Shown here: piece by piece, positions 20,952 to 32,320 of the stretch
Layout of the letters: each line of letters opens with the position of its first letter
Numbering within the stretch: position 1 is the stretch's first letter
DNA from: Ascochyta rabiei
Taxonomy: Eukaryota > Ascomycota > Dothideomycetes > Pleosporales > Didymellaceae
DNA: 64,000 bases
Reading direction: 5' to 3'
Assembly (NCBI RefSeq): GCF_004011695.2
Contig: NC_082412.1
Location: 930,001 to 994,000 of the forward strand
The notes under the pieces: generated by a model
Told to the model about the DNA's origin: nothing
Database searches by the model: none
The model's input: the letters and a program-made list of their open reading frames with translations, nothing else
Program-made: the position numbers and the translations under genes

Positions 20952-22918
20952 ATGACTGACAAAGCCTCATCCATTACCGACCTTCCACTCGACATCCTTG
21001 TCCTCGTATTCCCGTATCTAGACGCGAAGAGCTTCCTTTCCCTCTGCAGTACATGCAAAGCTTTTCAGCAACCTTCAATCCGACTTGACCCAGCGTACTG
21101 GAGCTTTGCCACACGCAGCGCTTTTCGTGTCCCAAATCAGCCGGTCGTCCAGCATGATGGCGTGCGTTGGCAAAAGCTATATCGTCGCATGCTCACTCAG
21201 AGCCACGTCTTTACCTGGGGCAACAATGGTCACAACCGTCTAGGTCATGGATACGAAGAAACGTTTGTCGGAGGCTCTATGCTCTTGCCTAGACGGCCAG
21301 GGAGAATGAGATTCAGAGGTAGAAGCACTTGCGCTTTTCCCACGGAGATGGAGGATACTCGACAGCTGGGCGTAATCGCTGACATGCAATGTGGGTAAGT
21401 GCTTTCACCGCTCAAATTGAATGTCAGGACAGTCGATGGTTAATTCTAAACAGTGGCTGGTCCACAACACTGCTCACATCGGACGGTACGCTTCACACAG
21501 CCGGTGTCCTCGACGGACAGGTGACCCTAGCCTCGCACGAAAGACTGGCACCTCTTTGCTTCCCCGCTGGGTATCCCTCATCAGCTGCCGGATCTCAATA
21601 CCAAGAGCCTGCCACTACTGTTCGCCAATTTTCAGCAGGCAGATCACATATACTTGGACTTTCAGACGATGGCAAGATATGGTCATGGTATCATGCCAAA
21701 AAGGCTGCACTGCAAGTCAAGTTTGCTCATGTAGAGATGCGAGAGCAGACTGCAGCGAATTCTTCGATCAAACAAGCTTCGACCTTTGGACATGTTCGGC
21801 AGGTTGTCGCAGGATGGAGCCGCAGCTCTGCCTTTGTGCACGGTACAGGCATCGTGGTTTGGGACGTAGTCGAACGAGGGACTAACGATGGCGATACTGA
21901 CACGATGCTTGTTTTGGAGAACGCTGAAGTGCCGAAGACAAGCTATCGACGTCCTAAAGGTAAGGAAAGAGAGACGGATGATCAGATGGCTCTTGCCGAG
22001 GAAGTTGGAGCTGTCCTCAACTACATCATCCTTGAGCACTTTGTTGTCCTTTCCACCGACACCGGCAAAGTGTTCTGCGGACTCTTTGGCGACAAGAACC
22101 GGGTCGAAGACATCCTTGAGCTGCGCGATCTGCGAAGTGAGAACGATACAGCAGTAGATGTTCAAGGGTCCTTCCGGCGCTTTGCAGTATTCAAAAATGG
22201 AGAGGTCATCACCGCTGACCAAGAATATCTGCATCAGTGTTGGAGCGCCCGAGGTACAGACTCGACATTTGGCGGTCTTCACAGGATCCCGGCTTTACAA
22301 CAAAACGACGTCATTTCTGTAGCATTTGGTGATTACCATTACCTCGCGCTTCACTCAAACGGCAAGATTACCTCTTACGGTACTGAGTTACAAGCTTGCG
22401 GCGCGCTTGGTCTTGGGGAAGAAGGCCCACAAGGTAAGGCTCGAGGTATTGTTTACGATCGCTTCCAACGCGACGGTCGCCTCCTACCTCACGCATACAC
22501 ATACGGGCGCCAAGTGTGGTTCGACTCGAGAAAGAAAGACTGGATCCAGCAAATCATTCAGAATGGCGGCAGTGATCCAGAAGAAGCGAGACAGAGAATG
22601 GAGGCTTTCGAGGACGAGGCTAACGTCCAGGGAGAAGTCAGCGAATGGATCGAGCAGGAAGGCCGCGAATGGGACAAGGACATTTGTGATGATGGCCTCG
22701 GTGCATACTTCGCCCTTAGAGTTAGTGCTGCAGGTTGGCATTCTGGTGCATTGGTGCTGGTCAACGATGAGCTGGCTAAGAAAGAGCCGTCCTATTCTTA
22801 CGAAGGTAGATCATTTCCTCGACTTCAACTCAGCGACGGCACCGAGATGCCTGGATCTGTGGATTTTGATGTGTGGAGACACGGACAGCCTGAGTGGCAG
22901 CTCGACGCTGTAGCCTGA
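20952..22918 (+). CDS. F-box protein with RCC1 repeats (Saf1-like)
   Basis: Exons 20952-21394 and 21454-22918, joined over a 59-base intron, give 635 residues. Residues about 9-50 are an F-box: ITDLPLDILVLVFPYLDAKS and FLSLCSTCKAFQQP, the surface that binds Skp1 in SCF ubiquitin ligases. The rest carries RCC1-type propeller repeats: HVFTWGNNGHNRLGHGYE, CGGWSTTLLTSDGTLHTAG (formed across the intron), FSAGRSHILGLSDDGKIWSW, and near the end FGDYHYLALHSNGKITSYG. This F-box plus RCC1 layout is that of yeast Saf1, which targets adenine deaminase Aah1 for degradation when cells enter quiescence; whether the substrate is the same here is unknown. The splice junction restores a Cys-Gly-Gly-Trp repeat motif, which supports the intron. 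Confidence 0.88.
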
Positions 22919-23488
22919 GGAGGACAGAGTCACAACTGCGCCGAAAAGGTAGAATTGACAAAAGTTCGTATTCTACACACTGTGAGGCTACTGGTCGTGG
23001 CGTATGCATGTCGAGATACAATAACGTGCGAAGGGTTACAGACTACAACGTGGTTTATACTTAATCAATTAAGGCAACCTTCGTATTCCCGCAGGTTTGC
23101 TCCTTGTCACAACGATTTCGATTGAATGCAAACACACCATAAGCAGGTTACCCTTGGGTTCACGCTTCTCCCGGCCAGCATCTGTATCATCGAATAACTG
23201 CCGCAGGTACAGCCTGCACGTAACCTCCCTCCCGATTCTTTCGCTGGGCCGCTAGGGATGCTCTGAAGAGGCCAGAGGCGTCGAGTGCAATATTGGCGTC
23301 GAGGGCGCGAGATTTGGTGTTGGTAATTGGTCAAATTTCGTGTATTGTTCAGCTTCATGACAAAAAGGACGACAAGTACAGATGGATGATGTAGATTCGG
23401 AACTATACAAGCAGCAACGAGAGGGTCGTTCGTCGCCAGAATACTAAGATGACAGAGGTGGGTTGGGAGATGCAGATAGAGCTCTTCT
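22919..23488. other. Convergent intergenic region
   Basis: 570 bases between the F-box gene stop and the stop of the acidic mitochondrial protein gene. It is untranslated-type sequence with no supported gene. Confidence 0.55.
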
Positions 23489-24418
23489 TTACGCGTCCTT
23501 GTCCATGGAGGCCTTGCCGCGCTCCTCCTTGTTCTCAGCACCAGGTCGGTCGGTGGAGACGGTACCCTTGAGCTTAGCGGTCTCGGCAACACCCTCGCCC
23601 TTCTTGGACTTCTCGGGCTGCTTGGAGATCTGCGACGTGTGGTGGGTGTCGTCGTTGGACATGCCCTGCTGCTTGCCGGACATCTCGTTGAAGCTCTTGG
23701 GCTCCTTGCGGGGGTTGGGCTGCCCATGTTAGCATACAGTCGTGTGCTAGTACAGACTGTTGCGTTCACCTTGTCAGACTTGTCAGGAGAAGCCTCGTTC
23801 TCGTTGTCAACCTTTTCCTGGCTGGCTTGTGCCTTCTCCTCCTTGTGCTCGGCCTTCTTGTCCTCGGCCTTCTTCTCACGGGACTCGGAGTGGGTGCCCT
23901 CTTCCTTGTTGTCAGTCTTCTCCGACTCATCCTTGGCCGAGTCCTCGGCGTTGGCATCCGACTTCTCCACCTTGGGTACCTCAACGTTGGTCTGGTCGGT
24001 AGCCTCCTCCTCCTCCTCCTCAGCAGGCGCCTCCTCCTCGGGTGCCTCCTCGTGCTTCTCCTCGTGGTCAGCGTGCTCGTCATGACTGCCGTGGCTCAAG
24101 TCCTGGGTCAAAATGACGTAGAGACCACCGACGGTCGAAGCAACAGCTGCGGCCATCCTGCGCAATGATCAGCCACGTGTCGCGGAGCTGTGCGCGCGTC
24201 CAGACCATGTCGGCAGGCAAGACTGCTCCAGTGGACGCTGATGCACTGCGTTTGACTTACCATGGAACATCACTGCTCTTGGCCTCGCCGTGGCCGTGAC
24301 CACTGGCATATGTCCTGCGCTGGATGCTCTGGCGGAGAGGCTGGGCGACACGGATGGCCGGGCGAGCGGCGCGTGCGACGGAAGATGCGCGGAGGGCGGT
24401 GGACCTGATGAAAGACAT
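23489..24418 (-). CDS. Acidic mitochondrial protein of unknown function
   Basis: Three exons (24418-24261, 24157-23770, 23719-23489) with introns of 103 and 50 bases give 258 residues. The N-terminus MSFIRSTALRASSVARAARP followed by further Arg/Ser/Ala residues up to QRRTYASG is a textbook mitochondrial targeting sequence. A short hydrophobic stretch after intron 1 (MAAAVASTVGGLYVIL) may span the inner membrane. From about residue 75 the protein is highly charged: Glu runs (EEEAPAEEEEEEA) and alternating Lys/Glu/Asp, then a tail with NPRKEPKSFNEMSGKQQGMS. I have seen this layout in proteins of related fungi that carry no assigned function, and I assign none. Intron 2 lies in phase 0. It is divergent from CAND1. 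Confidence 0.78.
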
Positions 24419-25244
24419 TGTGAAGCTGTGGAGATACCAATTGACTGCAGCGAAGAGCAATTGATGACTGTGACGGAGGTTGATAGGTGAGAGGTTGTGG
24501 GATCAGGTCACTCGGCACGTCATGTCAACGAAAAAGACCCGTAAACAGCTAAGCCGGATCCGCTTCGGCTCGTAGAGCTTTGCCAACACCTTAGGAACGG
24601 GCGTGAACACAGCGTCTGAATATATTGAGAGATCTTCTGTTGGCTCCTGTTCAACTATCTGGTCGGAGGTCCGGCTACTGGGAATGGCTTCAGCAGTTGA
24701 GGTATGGACAGCTTCGTGCTGGAAGCTCCATTCAAGGCAAGCTACGTCAGAGCTGTCAAGGGATTCGAGATGCTATGCAGAACGCGCAGGTCCGGCTCGT
24801 GACAGCAGTCGCGTACATGTAATGCGACAGTAGTCATGTATTATTGGAGATGAGAACAGCTTCAAGGTGTGAAGCGGTGCAGATGCAGGTTCACGTCTGC
24901 CTGCTGGAAGTACTTCGTATTGCGAAGTCCGGTGAAGTAAAAGCCCGTGCGCATGAAGCTCTGGGGCAAATGGGGCACAAGCAGCAGGCAGGCAGGCAGG
25001 CAGGCGGCAACTGGACAATCGACTTCCATAACAATCTCTCCACTTCACTCTTCAGTGCACTCAACCTGCTTGCTCTCCTCTAAACAGCGCGTTTCTCTCA
25101 CGCGCCTAGAAACATATTTGTCTCCGCGCCCAACATCAACACCCCGCCATAGCTCGAGTGCCCCGCCACGCCGCACTCTCCACCAGCGCGCCGCAGCTCA
25201 CGTTCTCTAGACTGCGAGCAGCCTGACCATCATACAGAGCCAAC
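24419..25244. promoter_or_regulatory. Divergent promoter region, mitochondrial protein/CAND1
   Basis: 826 bases between opposite starts, enough for two separate promoters. It contains a GCAG-type tetranucleotide run at 24981-25005. The last 200 bases before CAND1 are C-rich, as in many fungal 5' leaders. Confidence 0.55.
24981..25005. repeat. GCAG/GGCA tetranucleotide microsatellite
   Basis: About six tandem four-base units within the promoter region of CAND1. Confidence 0.85.
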
Positions 25245-28200
25245 ATGGCGCCCTCGTCGGTACCACCAAACCCGACCGCCCACAATGTCGCCCAACTGTT
25301 ACCGAAGCTCACCGATGCGGACCCCGACTTTCGATTCATGGCTCTGAGCGACCTGCACGACACGCTCGTTGTTGCCCACGCGGGCTTCTTGCAGCATGAC
25401 GAAGTGACATGTGCAAAGACGGTCGAGGGCCTGCTCGGCACTCTTGTAGATACCAATGGCGAGGTGCAGAACCAAGCCGTAAAGTGTCTGGGGCCTTTCG
25501 TGAACAGGATCCCGGATAAGATCCTGTGTCCCATGATCGAGAAGCTGTCCAACCTACAGACAGACAGTGCTGTCGACCAGAGCATACCTTCACTCGCCCT
25601 GCGAGAAGTCGTCGTCTCACTGCCACGGCCCGTCGCTGGCGTTGCGCGAACAAAGCCAGTCCTTGACGCCTACAGCGCCATCAGCAGAGTGCTCATCCCG
25701 CGCTTGGTAGGATACCATGTCATCCAACCGGCACAGTCTGGCCTCCCCAAGGTTCCGCAGGGCATGCTGCAGGCCGACCTCGAGAAGGGCACAGACAGCA
25801 ATGCTATTGATGTTCTGATCGAGATCTCACGTTGCTTTGGTCCGTTGCTGCAGGATGCCGAGATTCAGGCACTGCAGAAGATTACATTCGAGATCCTCGA
25901 GAATGACCGAGCGAGCTCCATGATGAAGAAGAAGTCAGTCACAGCCATCTCCACGCTGGCAGGCTACTTCCCAGACCAACTGCTGAGCAGCTTCCTGTCA
26001 CGCGTCATCGAGCACCTCCGGGATGCTCACCTTGTCCGTAGCAAGCGCAAGCTCTACATCACCATCCTAGGATCGATGGCGAGGTATGATTTCTCAGTTG
26101 ATATGGCCAATCAACGCGCTGACATGACTAGGTCAATTCCTCGTAAATTCGGTCCCTACCTGAAGACACTGGCGCCCTTCGTCTTGAGCGCAGTTAGCGA
26201 GCAGGAGCAGGACGAGGACATGGACGTGTCGGACGACGAGGGGGAGCGGGACCCTGAGATTGATGAGGTGCTCGAAGCTGCTTTAATCACACTCGACGGT
26301 TTCCTCGCTTCGTGCTCGCAGGACATGCGCATGTACACCAACGAGACGATCGACGCTGCCACACGCTTGCTGAAGTACGACCCGAATCTTGCTCAGGACG
26401 ACGAGGAGGACGCTATGGATAGTGATGAGGAAGACGCGCTAGAGGGAGACGACTTCGAAGAGGAAGCTGGCTATGATGACGATGAGGACGCCAGCTGGAA
26501 GGTGCGCAGGTGCGCAGCCAAAGTCTTGTACACATTGATCTCCACACGAAGCAATGGCGATCTCATGGACGATGGGACGCTCTACAACAAGGTTGCTCCA
26601 GCTCTGATCGCACGCTTCAAGGAGCGTGAGGACAACGTGCGTCTCGAAGTGCTTGCGACACTGTCCAACTTGGTGAAGAAGTCTGGTGATGGACCCAGTC
26701 CCGTCAAATTCTCTGACGAGCACCCACAAGGAGGGACAATGATGCCACCTCCAAGCCGTAAGCGTCGCAGGGGGGGTAGCGACGCCAGCATGCTCGACCT
26801 GCACGCTAACTTGTCCGGCTCCATGGGTTATTCTTCTCCTGCGCGGACAGGAACACCATCAGTCGGTCCTCGAGCTAGTCTTGCCAGGCTCAGTCCTGAC
26901 ATTGTTAAGGGCATAGCACAACTCCTCAAGCAATCGTCTTGCCCACCATCGACAAAGCAGGCATCCATCGTACTGATCAAGGATATCGTCATCACTCAGC
27001 AAGGTGGTCTTGAGGGCTACTTGGCCCAGCTGCTTGAGCCTGTAGTGGAAGCTTCGAAGACCAGCAGTGGGCTCACAAGTAGCGCATCAGCAACGGCCAA
27101 CAGCCTTCGCATTCAGGCTCTGCAACTCATTGGTGCGATCGCCGACACGCATCACGCAAAGGATATCCAGCCATATATGTCGAGTGTTATCCCTACTCTA
27201 TTAAAGGGAGCAACAGAGAAGTACAGCAAGCTGTCTATAGAAGCCCTTGCTGCAACAGAGCAAGTGATCAAGGCACTCACTCCCCCAAGGTCTGCAGCAT
27301 CAGGAGCACAGAACCAGCAATACCTAGAACCGTTGTACGACACACTGGTAAGTCGCATCTCTGCCAACGACGCAGATCTAGAGGTTCGCCAGAGCGCTAT
27401 TCATGTGCTTGGACTGTACCTTGGTAGAAGCTCTGGTACAGAGGGACTGCTTTCGTCGCAGAAGCGAGAGGCTGGCCTCGAGCTTCTGGCAGACCGTCTA
27501 AAGAACGAGCTTACCCGTTTAGCGTCCGTTCGTGCCATCGACTCGATCGCTGCTCATACGAAAGCTCAGAACGAGATGTCTGCAACATGGGTCCGAGGCG
27601 TCGCCTTGGAGCTGGGCGCTCAGTTGCGTAAAGCCAGTCGTGTTCTCCGCGGTGCAAGCTTGAGTGCTTTGAGAACTCTGGCGCTGAACGAGCGGTCTAG
27701 GAGCCAACTCGACGGCCAAACCAAGGCACAGATTGTCAACTTACTGCTGCCACTTCTCAACGCTTCTGATCTTCACCTACTCGGCCCTGCTCTTATCATC
27801 CTAGCCACCTTCATCCAGGACGACGCCAAGTCAACATTGACCCCAGAACTCAATGCTGCGCTGTGTCAAGTTGTGCAAGGCTCTATTAGTGGGTCGTCTC
27901 TAGATGCGTTACTGAAGCTCGTGCGAACAATTGGAGAGCAGCAAGCCGGTCAAGCACTGATGAAATCACTGCTCCAAGAGGTCGGTGTCGCTGGTCATCC
28001 AGAGGTAGTAGGCAAGGTCATTGGTAACCTCCTTGTTCACGGCGGCGCTAGCGTCGGTGTCAAGCTTGATCAGTTCGTCACTGAGCTGGAGACAGCCCAA
28101 GACGATAAGCGAAGGTGTCTCGCCCTGGTGGTGCTAGGAGAAGCAGCGCTCCGTCTTGGGAGGCAGTCGACGATTGACCCGAACCTGTTCATCAAACACT

Positions 28201-29355
28201 TCTCTATCAAGTCTGAGCAGGTGCCACTTGCAGCCGCTGTTGCTCTTGGTCGAGCTGGAGCTGGAAATGTTGGCCAGTACGTTCCTGTCATCTTGTCGAC
28301 AATGGGTCAGCAATCTGCGCCTCAGTATCTCCTTTTGCACGCTATCAAGGAGATTTTGCAGCAAGACGACACGGAGTCGGAGATCATTCCGTACGCTTCA
28401 ACACTATGGCAGAACCTGGTTGCTGCGTCTCAGCTTGAGGACAACAAGGCAATCGGTGCAGAGTGCGTCGGCAGGCTTACTATCATCGATCCCAAGACGT
28501 ACCTGCCTCAACTACAGGTAAGACTCTTGTCCAGTGAAAGACAACGTTTACTAACCTAAACAGGGATTCTTGAACGATCGTAAAGCTGCCATTCGCGGCA
28601 TGGTCATCTCGGCGCTGCGTTACACGCTTGCCGACACTGACGAAGCCTACGATGAATATCTACGCCCAATCGTGGTTCCGATGCTTGTGCAGATGTTGAA
28701 CGAGGAGGACCTGGATAACCGCCGTTTAGCTCTCACAACGTTTAACTCTGCCATGCACAACAAACCAGAACTCATCCTTCCCGCTCTGGACCAACTCCTT
28801 CCACTCGCCATGAAGGAGACCCATGCCAAACCCGAACTGATCCGTGTAGTGCAGATGGGCCCCTTCAAGCACAACGTTGATGATGGCCTCGAGATTCGAA
28901 AGTCTGCATACGAGACCTTGTATGCGCTCCTTGAAACCGCCTTCACTCGTCTCGGACCTATGGAGGTGTCTGACTGCTTTGAGCGCATCGTTGCCGGCAT
29001 CACTGACGAGCATGACATCCGTGTTCTGTGTAACCTCATGTTGACTAAACTCATGGTCATTGCGCCGGACCAAGTGCACTCACGGCTCGAGACCATCGCG
29101 TCGAACTTCCGCACTGTTTTGATGGTGAAGCCTAAGGACAACGCAGTCAAACAGGAAATCGAGAAGATCCAAGAAGGTGGCAAGGGCGTTCTGAGGGTAT
29201 CCGTGCTACTCAACAAGCAGCTTGGTACCGAAGGAAGCGTTGGTCAGGACGATCCACAAAGCAGGACTTGGGCACAGTACTGGGAGTGGGTCACGAAGGA
29301 GCATGGACAGCGTCTCAAGGATGCAGTCGATGAGCTCAAAGAGCGCGACCGTTAA
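25245..29355 (+). CDS. cand1: CAND1/TIP120, cullin exchange factor
   Basis: CAND1 wraps around un-neddylated cullin-Rbx1 and swaps substrate receptors on SCF ubiquitin ligases. Exons 25245-26083, 26132-28517 and 28564-29355 give 1,338 residues of HEAT repeats, the expected size. Landmarks are FMALSDLHDTLVVAH near the N-terminus, an acidic loop EDAMDSDEEDALEGDDFEEE followed by DASWKVRRCAAKVLYTLIST, and the C-terminal TIP120 domain with FLNDRKAAIRGMVISALRYT and QMGPFKHNVDDGLEIRKSAY, then YETLYALLETA. The second intron (28518-28563) is certain because the frame closes without it. The first (26084-26131) is 48 bases with no stop in frame; it is inferred from good GT-AG ends and from restoring the family motif ARSIPRKFGPYLKTLAPFVL. 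Left in, it would only add 16 residues. Confidence 0.95.
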
Positions 29356-29681
29356 TAGATGTTGTTAACAAGTGGCACAAGAAAGACGTTCAGTAGCTGG
29401 ATATGATTTACGAAACAAAACAGACAAGCAGTTGATAATCGCCGTCTTCGGCGTACATAGCAGTCGCATAGCGTGGTCATTCAAGTCAGACAGTCAGACT
29501 ACGAAAGGTCAACGCAGAAGACAAGGTGTCGTATAGCACTCTTAAACTGTATTCCAATCAAGCATTGTGCTACGACTCGGAATTGACTGCGACGCCACAG
29601 TCAGAAACATCCGTGTCATGTACGTCGCCATCGTCACTGCTGTCATCTTAATCAGGTCTGTCGTAACTCCCATCCATCTAG
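29356..29681. other. Convergent intergenic region, CAND1/PARG
   Basis: 326 bases between two stop codons; 3' untranslated sequence only. Confidence 0.6.
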
Positions 29682-31067
29682 TCAACATGTTCGTCCGAAT
29701 GCCCCAGCTTTATCAGAATCTATACCATCCTGCTCACTGTCATCGCCCACGCCCTGCCTCTCTCTCAGCTGCGCCTTCAGCCCATCTAGCACAACGCCAA
29801 GCCTCGACTTCAAATCCGCATTCCACACTTTACTCAACTGACTTTCCATCTCTTCAATCTTCGCCCGCAATTCTGTCGCAACCTTGTCAACTCCATGACC
29901 TTCTTCGTCGTCCTCGTCGTCTGCATCAGAGCTGCGTGGCCCAGCCTCAGCCTCAATCCCACCACCAAACGCCTTTGCAAAGTCGGCCGCCATTCTAGGA
30001 TTTGAAATCGCAAATACCACGTCTCCCAAATTCGGCCATGTTTCGACTGCCACAGTCATCTTACTTTTCTTCGCACTCGAGGACGCACCGGACAAAACGC
30101 GCGACCAAGCAGAAGCCACATCTGCAACAGGATTACCGTATGCGCCGCACCCCCAAGCTCCAAGGACCAGTTTCTTCACCCCCTTCATTTCGGCAATCCG
30201 CAGCACCGCCCTCATTTTCCGCTCCATAATTTCTCGATCCTTCTTCGCTAACCTTTTCACCTCGTCCTCTTCGCCCTCTAAATCTGGAAACCGCAACATC
30301 CCTGCGCTGATGACGTCGATGTAACACCGTTCCCCTGCGCCCAGTTCTGCTGCGCTGTCGCCTAAGGAACCGAGCGAGCGGAAGACGAGCACGTCGGAGG
30401 TGAAGATACCGCCGTACTCGGGCAGGCGGTAGAAAGATTCTTTCAGCGAGGGTAAGAGTGTGGTGCGCGCGCAGAGGAATTCTTCCTGGGAGGTGGCGCC
30501 AGTGAGGACGCCGCCGCCAGGACGGAGAGGCGAGGCCATGTTGAGAATGCACACGTTGGACGATTTCTTGACTGATTTCGTGGCGGTTGTGGAGAGCACT
30601 TGCGCAGCTGTGAGGCTGTCCGTAGTTATAATTCTCACTGTACATTTTCTTCCCGGTGGCCTTGGGACTTCAAGTCTCGGGTCCAGCGTGAGACTCGACA
30701 AATCCTCGTCGTTGGATTCGTTCATCCTCTTCCCGCTTTTCTTAGCTCTGGAACCGATTTTGCGAACAGCTCCATCTTGCTCAGCATCTTCTTCGTCGTT
30801 TCGGCCTTTTGCTTTTCGTCGTCCTTGGCCTTTTCGCTTGATGTACGCCACATCGTCGCCACCCGCATCTGCCTTTCTCACGTCGTTGCTCGACGCCGGT
30901 TCCGGATCAGCAATCAGCTCACTCGCATCGGCGCCACGTCTTGCTCTCGTGTTCGAAGCCAGAATCGCTGGAACAACTTTGTTGACAATGTTGCGGGCTT
31001 GTTTTGCGCGTATGTCTTTGCGAATTGCAGGAGGCGCAAGGCCTTGAGATTTTTCTGTACGTCCCAT
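29682..31067 (-). CDS. Microbial-type poly(ADP-ribose) glycohydrolase domain protein
   Basis: Single exon, 461 residues. The N-terminal third is basic and probably nuclear-directed (KRKGQGRRKAKGR, RAKKSGKRM). Residues about 170-345 are a macrodomain-type PARG of the bacterial/DUF2263 class: NMASPLRPGGGVLTGATSQEE contains the GGG-x(7)-QEE signature in which the second Glu is catalytic, followed by LCARTTLLPSLKESFYRLPE, VISAGMLRFPD and KLVLGAWGCGAYGNP. These enzymes remove poly(ADP-ribose) chains. After that come a short acidic stretch (SSDADDEDDEEGHG) and a coiled-coil-like tail. All visible catalytic residues are present. Many filamentous fungi have one PARP and this type of PARG rather than the animal type; a PARP partner is not in the window. 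Confidence 0.9.
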   Translation of the reverse strand: MGRTEKSQGLAPPAIRKDIRAKQARNIVNKVVPAILASNTRARRGADASELIADPEPASSNDVRKADAGGDDVAYIKRKGQGRRKAKGRNDEEDAEQDGAVRKIGSRAKKSGKRMNESNDEDLSSLTLDPRLEVPRPPGRKCTVRIITTDSLTAAQVLSTTATKSVKKSSNVCILNMASPLRPGGGVLTGATSQEEFLCARTTLLPSLKESFYRLPEYGGIFTSDVLVFRSLGSLGDSAAELGAGERCYIDVISAGMLRFPDLEGEEDEVKRLAKKDREIMERKMRAVLRIAEMKGVKKLVLGAWGCGAYGNPVADVASAWSRVLSGASSSAKKSKMTVAVETWPNLGDVVFAISNPRMAADFAKAFGGGIEAEAGPRSSDADDEDDEEGHGVDKVATELRAKIEEMESQLSKVWNADLKSRLGVVLDGLKAQLRERQGVGDDSEQDGIDSDKAGAFGRTC

Positions 31068-32320
31068 GTTTAACGAAAGCGAACAAACTCGATGAGCAGG
31101 TCGATACTCTGAGGGTCAGAGATGATTGTTGGTGTAGGTTTCGTAGCGTTGGAATACCATGATGGTCGATTTGGTGGTCATAGGATCCCAACACGGCAGG
31201 TTTAGCCGGGTAGAACTCGGAGCTTTACTAAATCGGTTGTCTAAGCTAGTAGATGAGAGGCTTTTTGCAGTGACATTGTTAATGCGACTGTCTTTGCCTT
31301 TGTTATTCACCTTGGACGGGAACTGACTATGGTTCTAGTGGAGTAATCGTTATACGAACAAGGTAGGATCCAGTGTTCCATTTCGCAGATCACGCAACAA
31401 TGCTGACATGGAGTCTACTTTGTTTCTGGAGGCTGGTAGACAGTATATCTTGTATCCTTAAACATGGCTGAACGGAAGATAAGCTTGTTATTGACCTTAA
31501 TAGCCAACCACTTGTGATGGTGGCTTGTAGTATACTGTCGGTCGCTAGTGAATAGCAATTTCATTCATCGATAGATCGGCCTCCATAACTTCCCCATCCA
31601 TAATCCCGTGCGTACCATAGTATAGGCTTCCCCTAAAAGCCGCGGACGGCTGTGGGTGTCTGGACGAAGAAGATACGGAACATCTACTCCATCCAATGTG
31701 GGTCTTCTTCCTTGAGAAAGACAGCCAACTCTCGTCTTGCTGCGATCTCAATCGTAAATCATACTCTCGACACAATGTGCACGCGTTCCTGATCTTGCTT
31801 GGTGATTCGGTCCGCGTTATTCTCTTCCGTTTCTCGCCTGCTCATTGCCGAAACTTGTTTGCACTAAGAACACTATATGGTACGATTTTCAATGAAATCT
31901 GCGATATGCCAATTCTGGTATTGCATACGGAGAACACTGCGCAAGGCTCGGGGAAGGGTTCTTTCTTGAAGGGGATCGTGCGAGCGGAGGAAAAGAGCGG
32001 GGCGGTGTGTACAAAAGGTTAGGCTAGTGCGTCATACCCTCCCTGTTCACTGGCTGTTCTTAGACCACATGAACAACAATTTTGACATCTTGTGGGGAAC
32101 AACCACTCGGACGGAATCTGGAAACCTTCTCCGGGTCGCTTCCTGGAGATGTGTGGAGACTCCGCATCTCAACGCTGCACACATGCCTGCTCATCGACGG
32201 CGTGTCAACAGGAACCTCGAGACGAGTCCCTTGGCAAAGTTTGACAATGGGGAAGTTAATTGATGAGCGCGGCCGTTTGCACTGCTCGAATTTACCACCG
32301 ACACTCAGAACTTTGCAGCG
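31068..32320. other. Divergent intergenic region, PARG/MFS
   Basis: About 1.25 kb between opposite starts. Small open frames on both strands (for example 32060-32344 minus) lack domains. It must hold two promoters. Composition is lower in GC than the genes around it. Confidence 0.5.

Noticed and set aside
23107..23488. C-terminal extension of the acidic mitochondrial protein read through into 23,107
   Set aside because: That reading needs retention of intron 2 and gives Arg/Ser/Pro-rich sequence unlike the rest; splicing at 23,769/23,720 joins two charged segments in frame.
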